Of a DNA stretch of 64,000 nucleotides, positions 8,441 to 16,936 are shown piece after piece. The notes under the pieces were generated by a model. The model did not search any database and was not told the DNA's origin. It saw only the letters and a program-made list of their open reading frames with translations. Origin of the DNA: Amphritea atlantica (lineage in GTDB: Bacteria > Pseudomonadota > Gammaproteobacteria > Pseudomonadales > Balneatricaceae); the NCBI RefSeq assembly GCF_900111095.1, contig NZ_FOGB01000002.1:483405-547404 (forward strand). The letters are read 5' to 3'. The stretch's first letter is position 1. Each line of letters opens with the position of its first letter. A program made the position numbers and the translations under genes.

Positions 8441-8804
8441 AGAGTGTGGTAGTGGTCAGGTCTTTCTTTTTCTTTCCTATCCTATGCTGTCTGCATTTTG
8501 TAACTCCTTCTCCACCTGATATTCAGCCTCTCCCCGGTCTGTTTAAACACATTAAGAGATGACGTAACCAAAGTTGGCTAAGTGATTTGTCAGATGACGG
8601 ATTGTACTCTTTGATATACGTAATATGCATATCTGAAATTCAATAATAGGTATTCATGTATAGGTTGAGCAGTATTAGACTGAATCTACGTTATGTAAGT
8701 AATCAGGCATTCCAAAAGGCAACTGATACAGAGCCTGCTCCATTACTTCACACAACTAACTGCTCTAACAATAAAAGATATTTCAGACACAATTAGGTAA
8801 TAAC
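8441..8804. other. 364-base intergenic region holding the promoter of the lyase-TRAP operon
   Basis: No gene seen. Contains the second copy of the shared 16-mer and the 10-bp palindrome ATATGCATAT at 8623-8632. The large spacing before the lyase gene leaves ~165 bases of possible leader. Confidence 0.55.
8622..8640 (-). promoter_or_regulatory. Candidate LysR operator, copy 2 (inverted AATTTCAGATATGCAT)
   Basis: On the minus strand bases 8640-8625 read AATTTCAGATATGCAT, identical to the motif in front of the LysR gene. It lies 165 bases before the lyase start codon. Confidence 0.5.
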
Positions 8805-9725
8805 ATGACAAATATTGATCTTAGAGGTTTGAATCCAGCCCCGGTTACTCCTTTCACTGCTACTGGAGAGGTGGACTATGCTGCTTGTAAAAAACTGGGT
8901 GCGTGGCTTGCAGGTATCGATGGCGTTAAAAGTCTGACGGTACTTGGACATGCGGGTGAAGGTACTTTCCTGTCTCAAAGTGAACAGATGAAGGTCATCG
9001 AAAGCTTTGCAGAAGCGGTCAATGGTTCAATCCCTATTATTGCCGGTATTACTCTGGAAGGTACTGAAGTTGCAGCAGAAGAAGCAAAGCGTGCGGTTGA
9101 AGCAGGAGCAACAGCCGGTCTTCTTTACCCGTCACACGGCTGGTTGCGGTTTGGCTATCAAAAAGGAGCGCCTCAGGATAAGTACCGTAACGTCTATGAG
9201 GAAAGTGGTCTGCCGCTGATTCTGTTCCAATACCCTGATGTCACTAAGTGTACTTATGATCTGGAAACCCAGCTGGAAATTGCTGCTCAGCCTGGCGTTT
9301 TTGCCATGAAGAATGGCGTTCGTAACATGCGTCGCTGGGATACTGAAATCCCTGTTATTCGCCAGGAAAACCCAGAGTTGCAGATTCTGAGTTGCCATGA
9401 TGAATACCTACTTCACACGATGTTTGATGTTGATGGTCTGCTGGTGGGTTACGGTAACGTTGCACCTGAATTGCTGGTTGAACTTATTAAAGCCGGCAAA
9501 GCCAAAGATTATCCTGCGGCCCGTGCCATTCACGATAAACTGCTGCCTGTTACAAAGAGCGTTTACCATCGCGGCTCACACATGGAAGGCACTGTTGCCC
9601 TGAAACATGCGCTGGTGGCCAGAGGTATTCTGGATAACGCCAATGTTCGCTCTCCATTACTCCCGTTAGCAGAAGGTGCTGAAGTTGAAATTGCGGACGC
9701 TTTGCGTTCAGCCGGAATCATTTAA
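8805..9725 (+). CDS. DapA/NanA-superfamily class I aldolase or lyase
   Basis: A 306-aa TIM-barrel enzyme of the dihydrodipicolinate synthase / N-acetylneuraminate lyase superfamily. The Schiff-base lysine is K169 (FAMKNG), the catalytic tyrosine is Y143 (FQYPD), and the substrate-carboxylate loop is GHAGEG at 48-53 in place of the usual GTTGE. Members condense or cleave pyruvate-containing keto acids. True DapA is a lysine-synthesis enzyme; this gene instead leads a TRAP transporter operon, so a catabolic aldolase or dehydratase for an imported acid is more likely. The substrate is unknown. Preceded by a long leader with operator copy 2. Confidence 0.82.
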   Translation: MTNIDLRGLNPAPVTPFTATGEVDYAACKKLGAWLAGIDGVKSLTVLGHAGEGTFLSQSEQMKVIESFAEAVNGSIPIIAGITLEGTEVAAEEAKRAVEAGATAGLLYPSHGWLRFGYQKGAPQDKYRNVYEESGLPLILFQYPDVTKCTYDLETQLEIAAQPGVFAMKNGVRNMRRWDTEIPVIRQENPELQILSCHDEYLLHTMFDVDGLLVGYGNVAPELLVELIKAGKAKDYPAARAIHDKLLPVTKSVYHRGSHMEGTVALKHALVARGILDNANVRSPLLPLAEGAEVEIADALRSAGII

Positions 9726-9756
9726 TGATAGAGTGACAAAATAAGTATTTAATACC

Positions 9757-9788
9757 AGCCTGGCTGAGATGTTCTCCTCTGCCAGGCT
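9757..9788 (+). other. Intercistronic hairpin between lyase and TAXI receptor genes
   Basis: AGCCTGGC (9757-9764) pairs with GCCAGGCT (9781-9788). There is no T run after it, so an mRNA-stabilising or processing stem is more likely than a full terminator. It may allow the abundant binding protein to be expressed differently from the enzyme. Confidence 0.5.
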
Positions 9789-9806
9789 CATAAATCGGTG
9801 TATAAC

Positions 9807-10799
9807 ATGAAAATAATAAATACGTTTATCCGAACCTCGACCGTGCTGCTACTCAGTACTGTTATCTCCATGAACGCAAGTGCAGACTCTGTTCGAATTG
9901 GTGCAATGAAGGTTGGCTCAGGATGGTATGTTGGGGCCGCCGCCATCAAAAAAATGATGGAAAAAACCGATAGCGGTATCGATATCGATATTCTTGCCAG
10001 AGGGGGCGGTGTCGCTAACCCGATGGTGGTCGAACAGGGCAAAGCCCAGATTGCGATCTCGAATGTTGCAACCTCTCAATGGGCAATGAATGGCGAACTG
10101 TTATACAACGGTAAAAAAGCCACTCATATCCGCTCACTGGTGGGTGGGCTAAACCCCGTCTATATTGGCGCAATCGTCAGAAATCAGTTTATGGAGGATA
10201 ACCATTTCTCCACGCTGAAAGATATTCTTGAGTCCGGCAAACCTGTCAATATATTGATGAAACCGCCAGGCTCTAACATCCCTCCTGCAGTCGATATTAT
10301 TCTTAAAGCTCACGGCACCAGCCGGGAGAAAATCGAGCAGAATGGTGGTCGCATCATTCAGGTAGCTCCCGCGCAGATGGCATCAATGATCAGGGATCGT
10401 CGGGCGGATATCTACTTTGATACTATTTTAAGAGGTCACCCAACTATTCAGGAAATTACGCTCACCGGGGGCGTTCGTTTTATTGATATTTCTGAAGAAG
10501 GGCTCGCTGCTTTAGCTAAAGTCGGCATTCAAAAAGGCTCTATTCCTAAATGGTTTGATATTCAGACTGAGCCAGTAGTCGGCGGAAATTATGGTACTCA
10601 TCTTATCGCTAACAGTGATCTGCCTGATGAGACCGCTTACCAGATTACTAAACTGGTTATCGAAAATATGGATACACTTGCTGAAGACTTTCCTGCCTGG
10701 AAGTTCTTCAAGCCAGAAGACGCAGCTAAACCTGAAAATAATGGCATTCCACTTCATCCCGGTGCCATTCGTTACTATAAAGAGATTGGGCTTCTGTAG
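9807..10799 (+). CDS. TAXI-family TRAP transporter solute-binding protein
   Basis: A ~330-aa periplasmic receptor with a signal peptide (MKIINTFIRTSTVLLLSTVISMNASA). The mature start VRIGAMKVGSGWYVGAAAIKK is the TAXI signature (T/A-x-x-G or SGWY before the ligand site). It delivers a small organic acid to the fused TRAP permease encoded next. ATG 9807 is preferred over an upstream GTG because it begins the signal peptide directly. TAXI proteins mostly bind dicarboxylates or amino acids; the ligand here is unknown. Confidence 0.87.
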   Translation: MKIINTFIRTSTVLLLSTVISMNASADSVRIGAMKVGSGWYVGAAAIKKMMEKTDSGIDIDILARGGGVANPMVVEQGKAQIAISNVATSQWAMNGELLYNGKKATHIRSLVGGLNPVYIGAIVRNQFMEDNHFSTLKDILESGKPVNILMKPPGSNIPPAVDIILKAHGTSREKIEQNGGRIIQVAPAQMASMIRDRRADIYFDTILRGHPTIQEITLTGGVRFIDISEEGLAALAKVGIQKGSIPKWFDIQTEPVVGGNYGTHLIANSDLPDETAYQITKLVIENMDTLAEDFPAWKFFKPEDAAKPENNGIPLHPGAIRYYKEIGLL

Positions 10800-10811
10800 C
10801 CTGGTCGATAA

Positions 10812-10835
10812 TCCGGCCTGCAATTAAGGGCCGGA
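10812..10835 (+). other. Intercistronic hairpin between TAXI receptor and TRAP permease genes
   Basis: TCCGGCC (10812-10818) pairs with GGCCGGA (10829-10835). Followed by CTTCCTTT rather than a T run. Stems at this position in transporter operons commonly protect the receptor mRNA and lower permease expression. Confidence 0.5.
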
Positions 10836-10867
10836 CTTCCTTTACAGAAACAATTCAGGATATCTCT

Positions 10868-12745
10868 ATGAATAGCATAGTCACAACTATCACAAGCTAT
10901 CTGAAGCTAGCGATCTGTAGTGTATTTATTATCTTTCAGTATTGGGTGCTATTTTATCCAGAGTCTCCCCTGGCTGAACGTTCATTTCACCTGACTGTAT
11001 CAATACTGTTGGTTTTTCTATTTATACCCTTCAGTAAATCATCAGCGCTAAACCGCATTGTGAATTTTATATTCATCGCCTGCGCCGGACTTGTTGCCAC
11101 ATATTACTTTGTGGAGCTTTCCAGACTCAACAACCGAATAGAGAATGTTTCATCCATTGAATGGTACGACATTGCGATGGCTATCATTTTAACCGTCATA
11201 CTCATCGAAGGTGTCAGACGCACTGTCGGCAACATTCTGGTTGCTGTGATTGTACTATTCGGTATGTATGGATTGTTCGGGCATCTTCTGCCAGGCGGAA
11301 TCAGCTTTGGTGAAATATCATTAGAGGAGTGGTCTGAAATCCTGATCATGACAACCAGTGGTATTCTGGGGGTGACGACCGCAACATCAGTTAACTTCAT
11401 TTTCTACTTTATTGTTTTTGGTGTCATATATAGTGCGGTTGGTGGTGGTCAGCTATTTATTGATCTTGCCATGAAGCTGGTTGGAAAGTCTGTCGGTGGG
11501 GGGGCTAAGGTCGCAATCATCGGTTCCAGCCTGATGGGCACAATATCCGGAAGCGCGGTCGCCAATGTGACGTCAACCGGCGTATTTACTATTCCGTTGA
11601 TGAGAAAAACGGGCATCAAACCAGAAATGGCTGCCGCATTTGAAGCAATCGCCTCGACCGGAGGCCAGTTAATGCCTCCAATCATGGGGATTGCAGCGTT
11701 TGTCATGGCAGAACTGTTGGTTATTCCCTATGGTGACGTCGCGTTAGCCGGTATTTTTCCCGCCCTTGCGTTCTATTTCTCGCTGTTTATCTTTGCCCAC
11801 CTGTACGCAAAGAAAACCAGTGCCGGAACACTGACTGATCAGGATCTGAAAGAGGTAACGCCCATCCTGCCGCGTATACATATGCTGCTACCGCCGATAG
11901 TCCTGATAATCGGATTGGTCCTCGGCCTGTCTGCCCAGGTGGCTGTTCTTTGGGCTACGCTGACCTGTTTATTTGCCCCATTTCTGACAAAGCAAACACG
12001 CTATAAACTGTCTGATCTGCCTAAAATGGTTACGGATTCAGGATATCAGGCAGCCGTCATTGCAGTTCCAATTGCCGCTATCGGTATAGTGATTTCCGTT
12101 GCGATTCAGTCAAATCTGGCGTTGAAATTCGCATCCGGACTTATATCGGTAGGTGATGGTTCCTATGCGATCTCACTGATCCTGGTCGTGATTGGCTGCA
12201 TTATTATGGGTATGGGACTGCCGACGGTTGCCGCCTATATTATTGGCGCAATTCTTTATGTTCCGGCATTGAAAACACTGGGTCTGGAGCCTATTCAGGC
12301 GCATTTCTTTGTGATGTACTTCTGCGTTTTATCAATGGTGACTCCGCCGGTGTCTCTGGCATCATTTGCCGCCGCCGGTGTAGCTAAGACCGATGCGATG
12401 AAAACAAGTTTCGTGGCGTTTAAGATGTGTGCCGTGGCGTTTCTGATCCCCTTTGCGTTTGTCAGTGATCAGGCGCTACTGTTTCAGGGGACGGTAATGG
12501 AGATTATGATTGCCGGTGTGGGCTTAATCTTCTCGACTATCATCTGGGCGATCGGCCTGACCGGGTATCTGAACAAACCGATGAACGTTTTCGAACGCAC
12601 CATAATGCTAATATCCGGTGCGACAGCGATGATTTTTTCGACAGGATCACTGCTGTGGATAGCCGCAATTTCTGCCGGGACTATTTATATCGTGTTTCAT
12701 TGTGTTGCGCATAAGCGGGCCCAGTTTAAAGCCTTAAGTTTATAG
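10868..12745 (+). CDS. TRAP transporter permease, DctQ-DctM (4TM/12TM) fusion
   Basis: A 625-aa inner-membrane protein. The first ~130 residues form a four-helix small subunit (DctQ-like); the rest is the large DctM-type subunit with repeated motifs such as GSSLMGTISGSAVANVTSTGVFTIP (split over the first half-repeat), ASTGGQLMPPIMGIAAF and GMGLPTVAAYI. TAXI-type systems usually have this fused form. It imports the receptor-bound acid using the sodium or proton gradient. It closes the operon; a terminator-like stem follows. Confidence 0.9.
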   Translation: MNSIVTTITSYLKLAICSVFIIFQYWVLFYPESPLAERSFHLTVSILLVFLFIPFSKSSALNRIVNFIFIACAGLVATYYFVELSRLNNRIENVSSIEWYDIAMAIILTVILIEGVRRTVGNILVAVIVLFGMYGLFGHLLPGGISFGEISLEEWSEILIMTTSGILGVTTATSVNFIFYFIVFGVIYSAVGGGQLFIDLAMKLVGKSVGGGAKVAIIGSSLMGTISGSAVANVTSTGVFTIPLMRKTGIKPEMAAAFEAIASTGGQLMPPIMGIAAFVMAELLVIPYGDVALAGIFPALAFYFSLFIFAHLYAKKTSAGTLTDQDLKEVTPILPRIHMLLPPIVLIIGLVLGLSAQVAVLWATLTCLFAPFLTKQTRYKLSDLPKMVTDSGYQAAVIAVPIAAIGIVISVAIQSNLALKFASGLISVGDGSYAISLILVVIGCIIMGMGLPTVAAYIIGAILYVPALKTLGLEPIQAHFFVMYFCVLSMVTPPVSLASFAAAGVAKTDAMKTSFVAFKMCAVAFLIPFAFVSDQALLFQGTVMEIMIAGVGLIFSTIIWAIGLTGYLNKPMNVFERTIMLISGATAMIFSTGSLLWIAAISAGTIYIVFHCVAHKRAQFKALSL

Positions 12746-12758
12746 CGCGTCTGTTCAA

Positions 12759-12798
12759 AAAGGGTGGTGTTACGCACCGTGCATCACCCTTTCCTTTC
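12759..12798. terminator. Terminator between the TRAP permease and the convergent dehydrogenase gene
   Basis: AAAGGGTGGTG pairs with the later CACCCTTT (12785-12792) across a loop; CCTTTC follows. Imperfect, but placed just after the permease stop and between convergent genes. Confidence 0.6.
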
Positions 12799-12897
12799 AT
12801 CATGATCCAATCGCTCATTTTGCAGCCAGCGAATTTGGAAGCGTTTCGGGGCTTGTATTCAGGTCTCCCATGCAGAGCTTCTATTAGGACCTCTCAT

Positions 12898-13869
12898 TCA
12901 GCTCCCTTGTGGTATCAGACCTGTATTGTTTCCTTCTATAAAATCCAGAATGTTTTCAAATGCGATTTTAAAATAGAGCTCATAACTGCCCTTTTCTACA
13001 TAACCAAGATGGGGAGAGCACAGTACATTTGGTAATGACAACAGTGCTTCACTGGTTTGATTGGCGGGCTCCACCAAAAACACATCTAATGCAGCCCGTT
13101 TTGTTTGTTTCTCTTTCATTTCGCTATACAGCGCACCGGGCTCAACTAACTCTGCCCGGCTGGTGTTTACAAATAGAGAGTCTGACTTCATGCAAGCCAG
13201 ATCAGCTTTGGTTACACAGTGTTTTGTCGCCTCATTTAACCTCAAATGAAGAGATACGATGTCAGCACAACAAAAAAAATCCAGTTTGGTTGAGGCCGCC
13301 GCAAACCCATCTTCTTCAGCCAGTTTTCTGGATGCCTCACTGCCCCAGACAAGCACAGACATACCAAATACTTTTGCGTATTGGGCGATGCGTTTACCAA
13401 TTTTCCCATACCCCCAAATGCCTATCGTTAAGCCATTTAATGTCCGGCCTAACCCGAGTACTCCTGAATCCTGCCACTGAGAACGTGATAGATTTTCAAC
13501 ATATTCAGGGATATTGCGGGAAGCTGCCATGATCAGCGCCCAGCAAAGTTCAGATGGCGCGACAGGAGAACCAACCCCTTCAACGACAGAGACGCCATAT
13601 TGGTGGCACAAGGCTGGATCCAGGTGATTACTGACTTTACCGGTTTGACTGATAAGCCTGAGGTTTGGCAGTTTTGACAACAGCTCTTCGGTTATTTGAG
13701 TGCGCTCCCGAATTAACACCAGGACTTCAAAATCAAATAGTTTCTGAGCTAGCGCTTCAGCATCCGTCCAGGTTTCATTAAATACGTGAACCTCATGTCC
13801 ATTGAGGATTTTGAAACAATCCAGGGTTTTAACAACATCCTGATAATCATCTAAAACGGCAATCTTCAT
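12898..13869 (-). CDS. D-2-hydroxyacid dehydrogenase (NAD-dependent)
   Basis: A 323-aa cytoplasmic oxidoreductase. Residues ~100-290 carry the NAD-binding Rossmann fold with GIWGYGKIGKRIA, the substrate-binding VEGVGSPVAPSELCWALI, catalytic Arg in FVNTSRAELV and the His of CSPHLGYVEKGSY. The family reduces 2-keto acids or oxidises D-2-hydroxyacids. The ATG at 13869 has AAAAGGAGAG upstream and fits family length; the frame runs open further 5' but without homology. Being next to a keto-acid lyase and TRAP transporter, it may act on a product of the same pathway (inference). Confidence 0.87.
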   Translation of the reverse strand: MKIAVLDDYQDVVKTLDCFKILNGHEVHVFNETWTDAEALAQKLFDFEVLVLIRERTQITEELLSKLPNLRLISQTGKVSNHLDPALCHQYGVSVVEGVGSPVAPSELCWALIMAASRNIPEYVENLSRSQWQDSGVLGLGRTLNGLTIGIWGYGKIGKRIAQYAKVFGMSVLVWGSEASRKLAEEDGFAAASTKLDFFCCADIVSLHLRLNEATKHCVTKADLACMKSDSLFVNTSRAELVEPGALYSEMKEKQTKRAALDVFLVEPANQTSEALLSLPNVLCSPHLGYVEKGSYELYFKIAFENILDFIEGNNTGLIPQGS

Positions 13870-13915
13870 GAAGCTCTCCTTTTTATCTGACGAAACCGTA
13901 GAATCAGGCATCGTG

Positions 13916-13943
13916 CATAGCACATAGCACATAGCACATAGCA
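13916..13943. repeat. Four perfect tandem copies of the 7-mer CATAGCA
   Basis: Units at 13916, 13923, 13930 and 13937, about 47-75 bases before the dehydrogenase start codon. The position overlaps where its promoter could lie, so copy-number change could alter expression. The motif is not divisible by three. Confidence 0.9.
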
Positions 13944-14108
13944 CAGCCTTATTGTTCGAGTAAGCGATGGGGGAACGATGATGAAACAGATGCACACCCA
14001 CGGTCACACCAGCGCTGAATATTGTCATGCTCTTTCGTTATAGCAATGCTTGCTGTGTCTCGCTTTGATCTGCATGATCATACCGCGATTATCCACTGCA
14101 GAGGATCG

Positions 14109-14834
14109 TTAACTGAACATAAACAGCTTGATTGCTGCGACTGCAGCCATTCCCCTGATGATCCATTTAAACTGCGTTAACTTTAACGAACGTAACAGCC
14201 AGAACCCGATAAAAGCACCGATCGCAACCGCCGGTAAAGCCTTGATACCCGTCAGGGTGGTTTCCATGTTCAGGTACCCTAAGCTCAGCAACATGGGGAT
14301 TTTTGCCAGATCAATAATCAAAAAGAAAAATGCACGGGTACTGATGTAGGCCGTTCTTGTGAGTTTCTGCTCCAACATATAAAGACTCATTAAAGGTCCC
14401 GCCGCACTGGCAGTCATACTGATAACGCCGGTCACCAGACCCACGCAGGAAGCCATCGCGGGTTTGCGCATAAATGCAGCATCATGATGTTCCAGCCACC
14501 AGCTTAAGGACACCATGCCGATAATGATGCTGCCAATAAGCCAGGAAAACACCGAGGCACTCATACCGGCTAACAACCAGCTCCCCATGATCATGCCCAG
14601 CAGCTGCAGGGGGAGCAATCGGAACAGCACACCCCAGTTCACCTGCTTGCTATATAGTGAGATGACGACCAGATCCGTCACAATGTACATTGGCACCATG
14701 ATTCCCAATGCTTCGGGGCCGGAGTGAGTAATCATCAGTAGCGGCAGGATCAGCATACCCATACCGCCAACTGAAAACTTAGAAAAACCGGTAATTAATC
14801 CTGCGCCCAATAAGACGAGAGTGGCACTGTCCAA
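14109..14834 (-). CDS. TauE/SafE-family membrane transporter (anion or sulfonate exporter type)
   Basis: A ~241-aa protein made almost wholly of hydrophobic helices (about eight), with the TauE/SafE opening GAGLITGFSKFSVGGMGMLILPLL and the half-repeat GLVTGVISMTASAAGPLMSLYML. The family moves sulfite, sulfonates or organic anions across the inner membrane. No ATG fits; two adjacent TTG codons (14837 and 14834) follow AAGGAG. The second gives the better spacing of 7 nt and is used here. It is divergent from a LysR gene that probably controls it. Confidence 0.85.
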   Translation of the reverse strand: MDSATLVLLGAGLITGFSKFSVGGMGMLILPLLMITHSGPEALGIMVPMYIVTDLVVISLYSKQVNWGVLFRLLPLQLLGMIMGSWLLAGMSASVFSWLIGSIIIGMVSLSWWLEHHDAAFMRKPAMASCVGLVTGVISMTASAAGPLMSLYMLEQKLTRTAYISTRAFFFLIIDLAKIPMLLSLGYLNMETTLTGIKALPAVAIGAFIGFWLLRSLKLTQFKWIIRGMAAVAAIKLFMFS

Positions 14835-14916
14835 CAATTAGCTCCTTACGCGTTCAAACAATAGAGGGGTATTAAATCGTAAATTAGCGACTAGAGTAGC
14901 GCTAAAGACGAAAACA

Positions 14917-14938
14917 TGATAACTACATATTGTTATCA
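14917..14938. promoter_or_regulatory. Inverted repeat TGATAAC-N8-GTTATCA between tauE-like and LysR genes
   Basis: Perfect 7-bp arms at 14917-14923 and 14932-14938, in the 125-base divergent promoter region, 21 bases before the LysR start. It contains a T-N11-A arrangement, so it is a good candidate operator for the adjacent LysR protein. Confidence 0.55.
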
Positions 14939-14959
14939 TAATGATAGGTTTTTTCGTTC

Positions 14960-15868
14960 ATGAAGAGTGATCAACTGCGAGCCTTTGTCAGCGTGGTCGA
15001 GCAGGGCAGCTTTCGCGCGGCGGCCTCTCACCTGTTCAAAACCCAGCCCACCATCAGTGCGGCGGTGAAGGCACTGGAAGAACAATTTGGGATCAGTTTA
15101 TTAAGCCGGGATGCCTACAGACCTACCCTGACCGCTGAAGGAAAATCCTTCTATAAGGAAGCGAAACGACTACTGAATCATGTGGCGGAACTGGAATCCC
15201 TTGGGCATCAATTGTCCAAAGGCGCTGCACCCCGTCTGTCGATCTCTCTGAGTGCCATGTGTGCCATACCCCCGGGCCTTAACACGATCAAACAATTCTG
15301 CGACAGGCATCCGGATTTACAACTGAGTATCAGCACTGAGCATCTCTCGGGTATTCTCGAACAACTGCATCTGGATAAGGCGGATGTGGCTATTGGCCCT
15401 CATACCGGGTTGGATGACCGTTTTGAATTTGTGGATATCGGAAAGGTATCGATGATTACTGTCGCCACCCCCGCTTGTATTAACGCTTGTCTGCTGAAAG
15501 CCAATAGGCGCAACACCTCAGGGGTCATTGCGCAGCAGGTGCTTCGCCATGTTCCGCATATATTAGTGGCAGACACCGGCTCTCAGTCACCGATCGATAA
15601 TATCAATATCATCTCCGGTGGACGGCGTTGGTATGTCAAAGATTATCAGGTTAAGAAAGCACTACTGCTGGCTGATATGGGGTGGGCACGTATCCCTTTG
15701 CATATGATTGAAGCAGAACTGGCAAGTGGGGCACTTATTCCGCTACAGGTAGAGAATTTCGCCTCGTGTAGCGAAGTACCTATCTACCTGATCCGGTTGC
15801 AGCAACATCCCCTGAGTGAACTGGCCAGCCATTTCTGGGATGAGATGATTGCTAGCAAAGAGCGATAA
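14960..15868 (+). CDS. LysR-family transcriptional regulator
   Basis: A 302-aa regulator: HTH in residues ~1-60 (LRAFVSVVEQGSF and TQPTISAAVKALEEQFG) and an effector-binding domain from ~90 (RLSISLSAMCAIPP, ADVAIGPHTG, MGWARIPLHMIEAELASGALIPL). It is divergent from the TauE/SafE gene with a good inverted repeat between them, which suggests local control. It converges with the two-component operon, only 6 bases apart, so its 3' end and that of the binding-protein gene share a tight junction without a visible terminator. Confidence 0.9.
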   Translation: MKSDQLRAFVSVVEQGSFRAAASHLFKTQPTISAAVKALEEQFGISLLSRDAYRPTLTAEGKSFYKEAKRLLNHVAELESLGHQLSKGAAPRLSISLSAMCAIPPGLNTIKQFCDRHPDLQLSISTEHLSGILEQLHLDKADVAIGPHTGLDDRFEFVDIGKVSMITVATPACINACLLKANRRNTSGVIAQQVLRHVPHILVADTGSQSPIDNINIISGGRRWYVKDYQVKKALLLADMGWARIPLHMIEAELASGALIPLQVENFASCSEVPIYLIRLQQHPLSELASHFWDEMIASKER

Positions 15869-15874
15869 GTGACC

Positions 15875-16936
15875 TTAATCGATTGACTTCATAGCCGCGT
15901 CCCACTCATCCAGAATCAGGCGACGCTTCGCCTGATCGGTATGCACCAATAGTGCGAGTCCCAGTGGAATCGGCTGAAACCGACCTTGAGATGAACTGAG
16001 CAGGGTATGGGCGGTTTGCATGCCAGTGACATCATCACGAATGGGAAATAAGCTGGCGCTATCTGACAGCAGTTGCTGCCCTTCAAGCGAGAGCAGATAG
16101 TTGAGAAACAGACGCGCGTTATGTAAGTTTTGGGCCTTCCTGGGAATAAACGCACTGCGCATTACCAGCGCCGTGTAATCTTCGGGCATGATGACCTTAA
16201 TCACGGGATTTTTCTTGGCTGCGGCGAGCGCATAAGAGCCCATAAGATTGTAAGCGATGACAATTTCACCGCTGGCAAGCGCCTTGAGCATCGACGAACT
16301 ACTCGGAAAACGCCTTGCCTGGTGGGTGCCAAAGGACTCTAGCATCCGCCCGTAGCTGCCTGATTGTTTGCGATCATTAGCCCAGGTCAGGTAGCCAACG
16401 CCAACCCGCTCGATATCAAATGTGCCGATCCTGCCTTTGACCAGATCGCTCTTGCGCCGGATTAAACTCAGCAATTCTGAACGGCTACGGGGCAGATCCT
16501 CACCTTTTATAACGTCACTATTGATGGCAATCACCGCCGGTTCATAGGTAAAACCAAAAATCTCATTACGCCAGTTTGCCCAACGAGGAAGCCGTTCTGT
16601 TTCCAAAGACAGATGAGGCTGAGCATAGCCGTCGTTAACTAATTTAATTTGTAGATCCATCGCGGAGCTCAGCACCAGATCGACACTGTGCGGCTGCTCC
16701 TCAAGAAAACGCTGATACAATACCCGGGTATTAAACTCGGTATAGTGAACAGAGATGCGGGGATATTTTTTTTGAAACTGCTGCAACACCGCTGCAATGG
16801 CGGGATAATCCGCAGCGCCGTAGATTCTGAGTTGGGATTCGGGCTGCTCAGACGCTGGAAGATCATAGAGTGTTTCAGCCTGAAGCGGAACATTGCAGAT
16901 CATTAGCACTAATGCCAGCATCGCTTGCCGTATCAT
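15875..16936 (-). CDS. Periplasmic solute-binding protein co-transcribed with a TctDE-like two-component system
   Basis: A 353-aa secreted protein: signal peptide MIRQAMLALVLMICNVPLQA, then an iron/polyamine-type SBP fold (LRIYGAADYPAIAAVLQQFQKKYP, VDLVLSSAMDLQIKLVNDGYA, and the late RLFLNYLLSLEGQQLLSDS). It overlaps the kinase gene as ATGA and there is no permease or ATPase nearby. I infer a sensory role: it may bind the tricarboxylate and present it to the kinase's periplasmic domain. A transport role with distant partners is the alternative. Confidence 0.82.
   Translation of the reverse strand: MIRQAMLALVLMICNVPLQAETLYDLPASEQPESQLRIYGAADYPAIAAVLQQFQKKYPRISVHYTEFNTRVLYQRFLEEQPHSVDLVLSSAMDLQIKLVNDGYAQPHLSLETERLPRWANWRNEIFGFTYEPAVIAINSDVIKGEDLPRSRSELLSLIRRKSDLVKGRIGTFDIERVGVGYLTWANDRKQSGSYGRMLESFGTHQARRFPSSSSMLKALASGEIVIAYNLMGSYALAAAKKNPVIKVIMPEDYTALVMRSAFIPRKAQNLHNARLFLNYLLSLEGQQLLSDSASLFPIRDDVTGMQTAHTLLSSSQGRFQPIPLGLALLVHTDQAKRRLILDEWDAAMKSID

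Noticed and set aside
12898-14028. Longer version of the D-2-hydroxyacid dehydrogenase starting at 14028
   Set aside because: The extra 50 residues include the translated CATAGCA repeat and no homology; the ATG at 13869 has a strong ribosome binding site.
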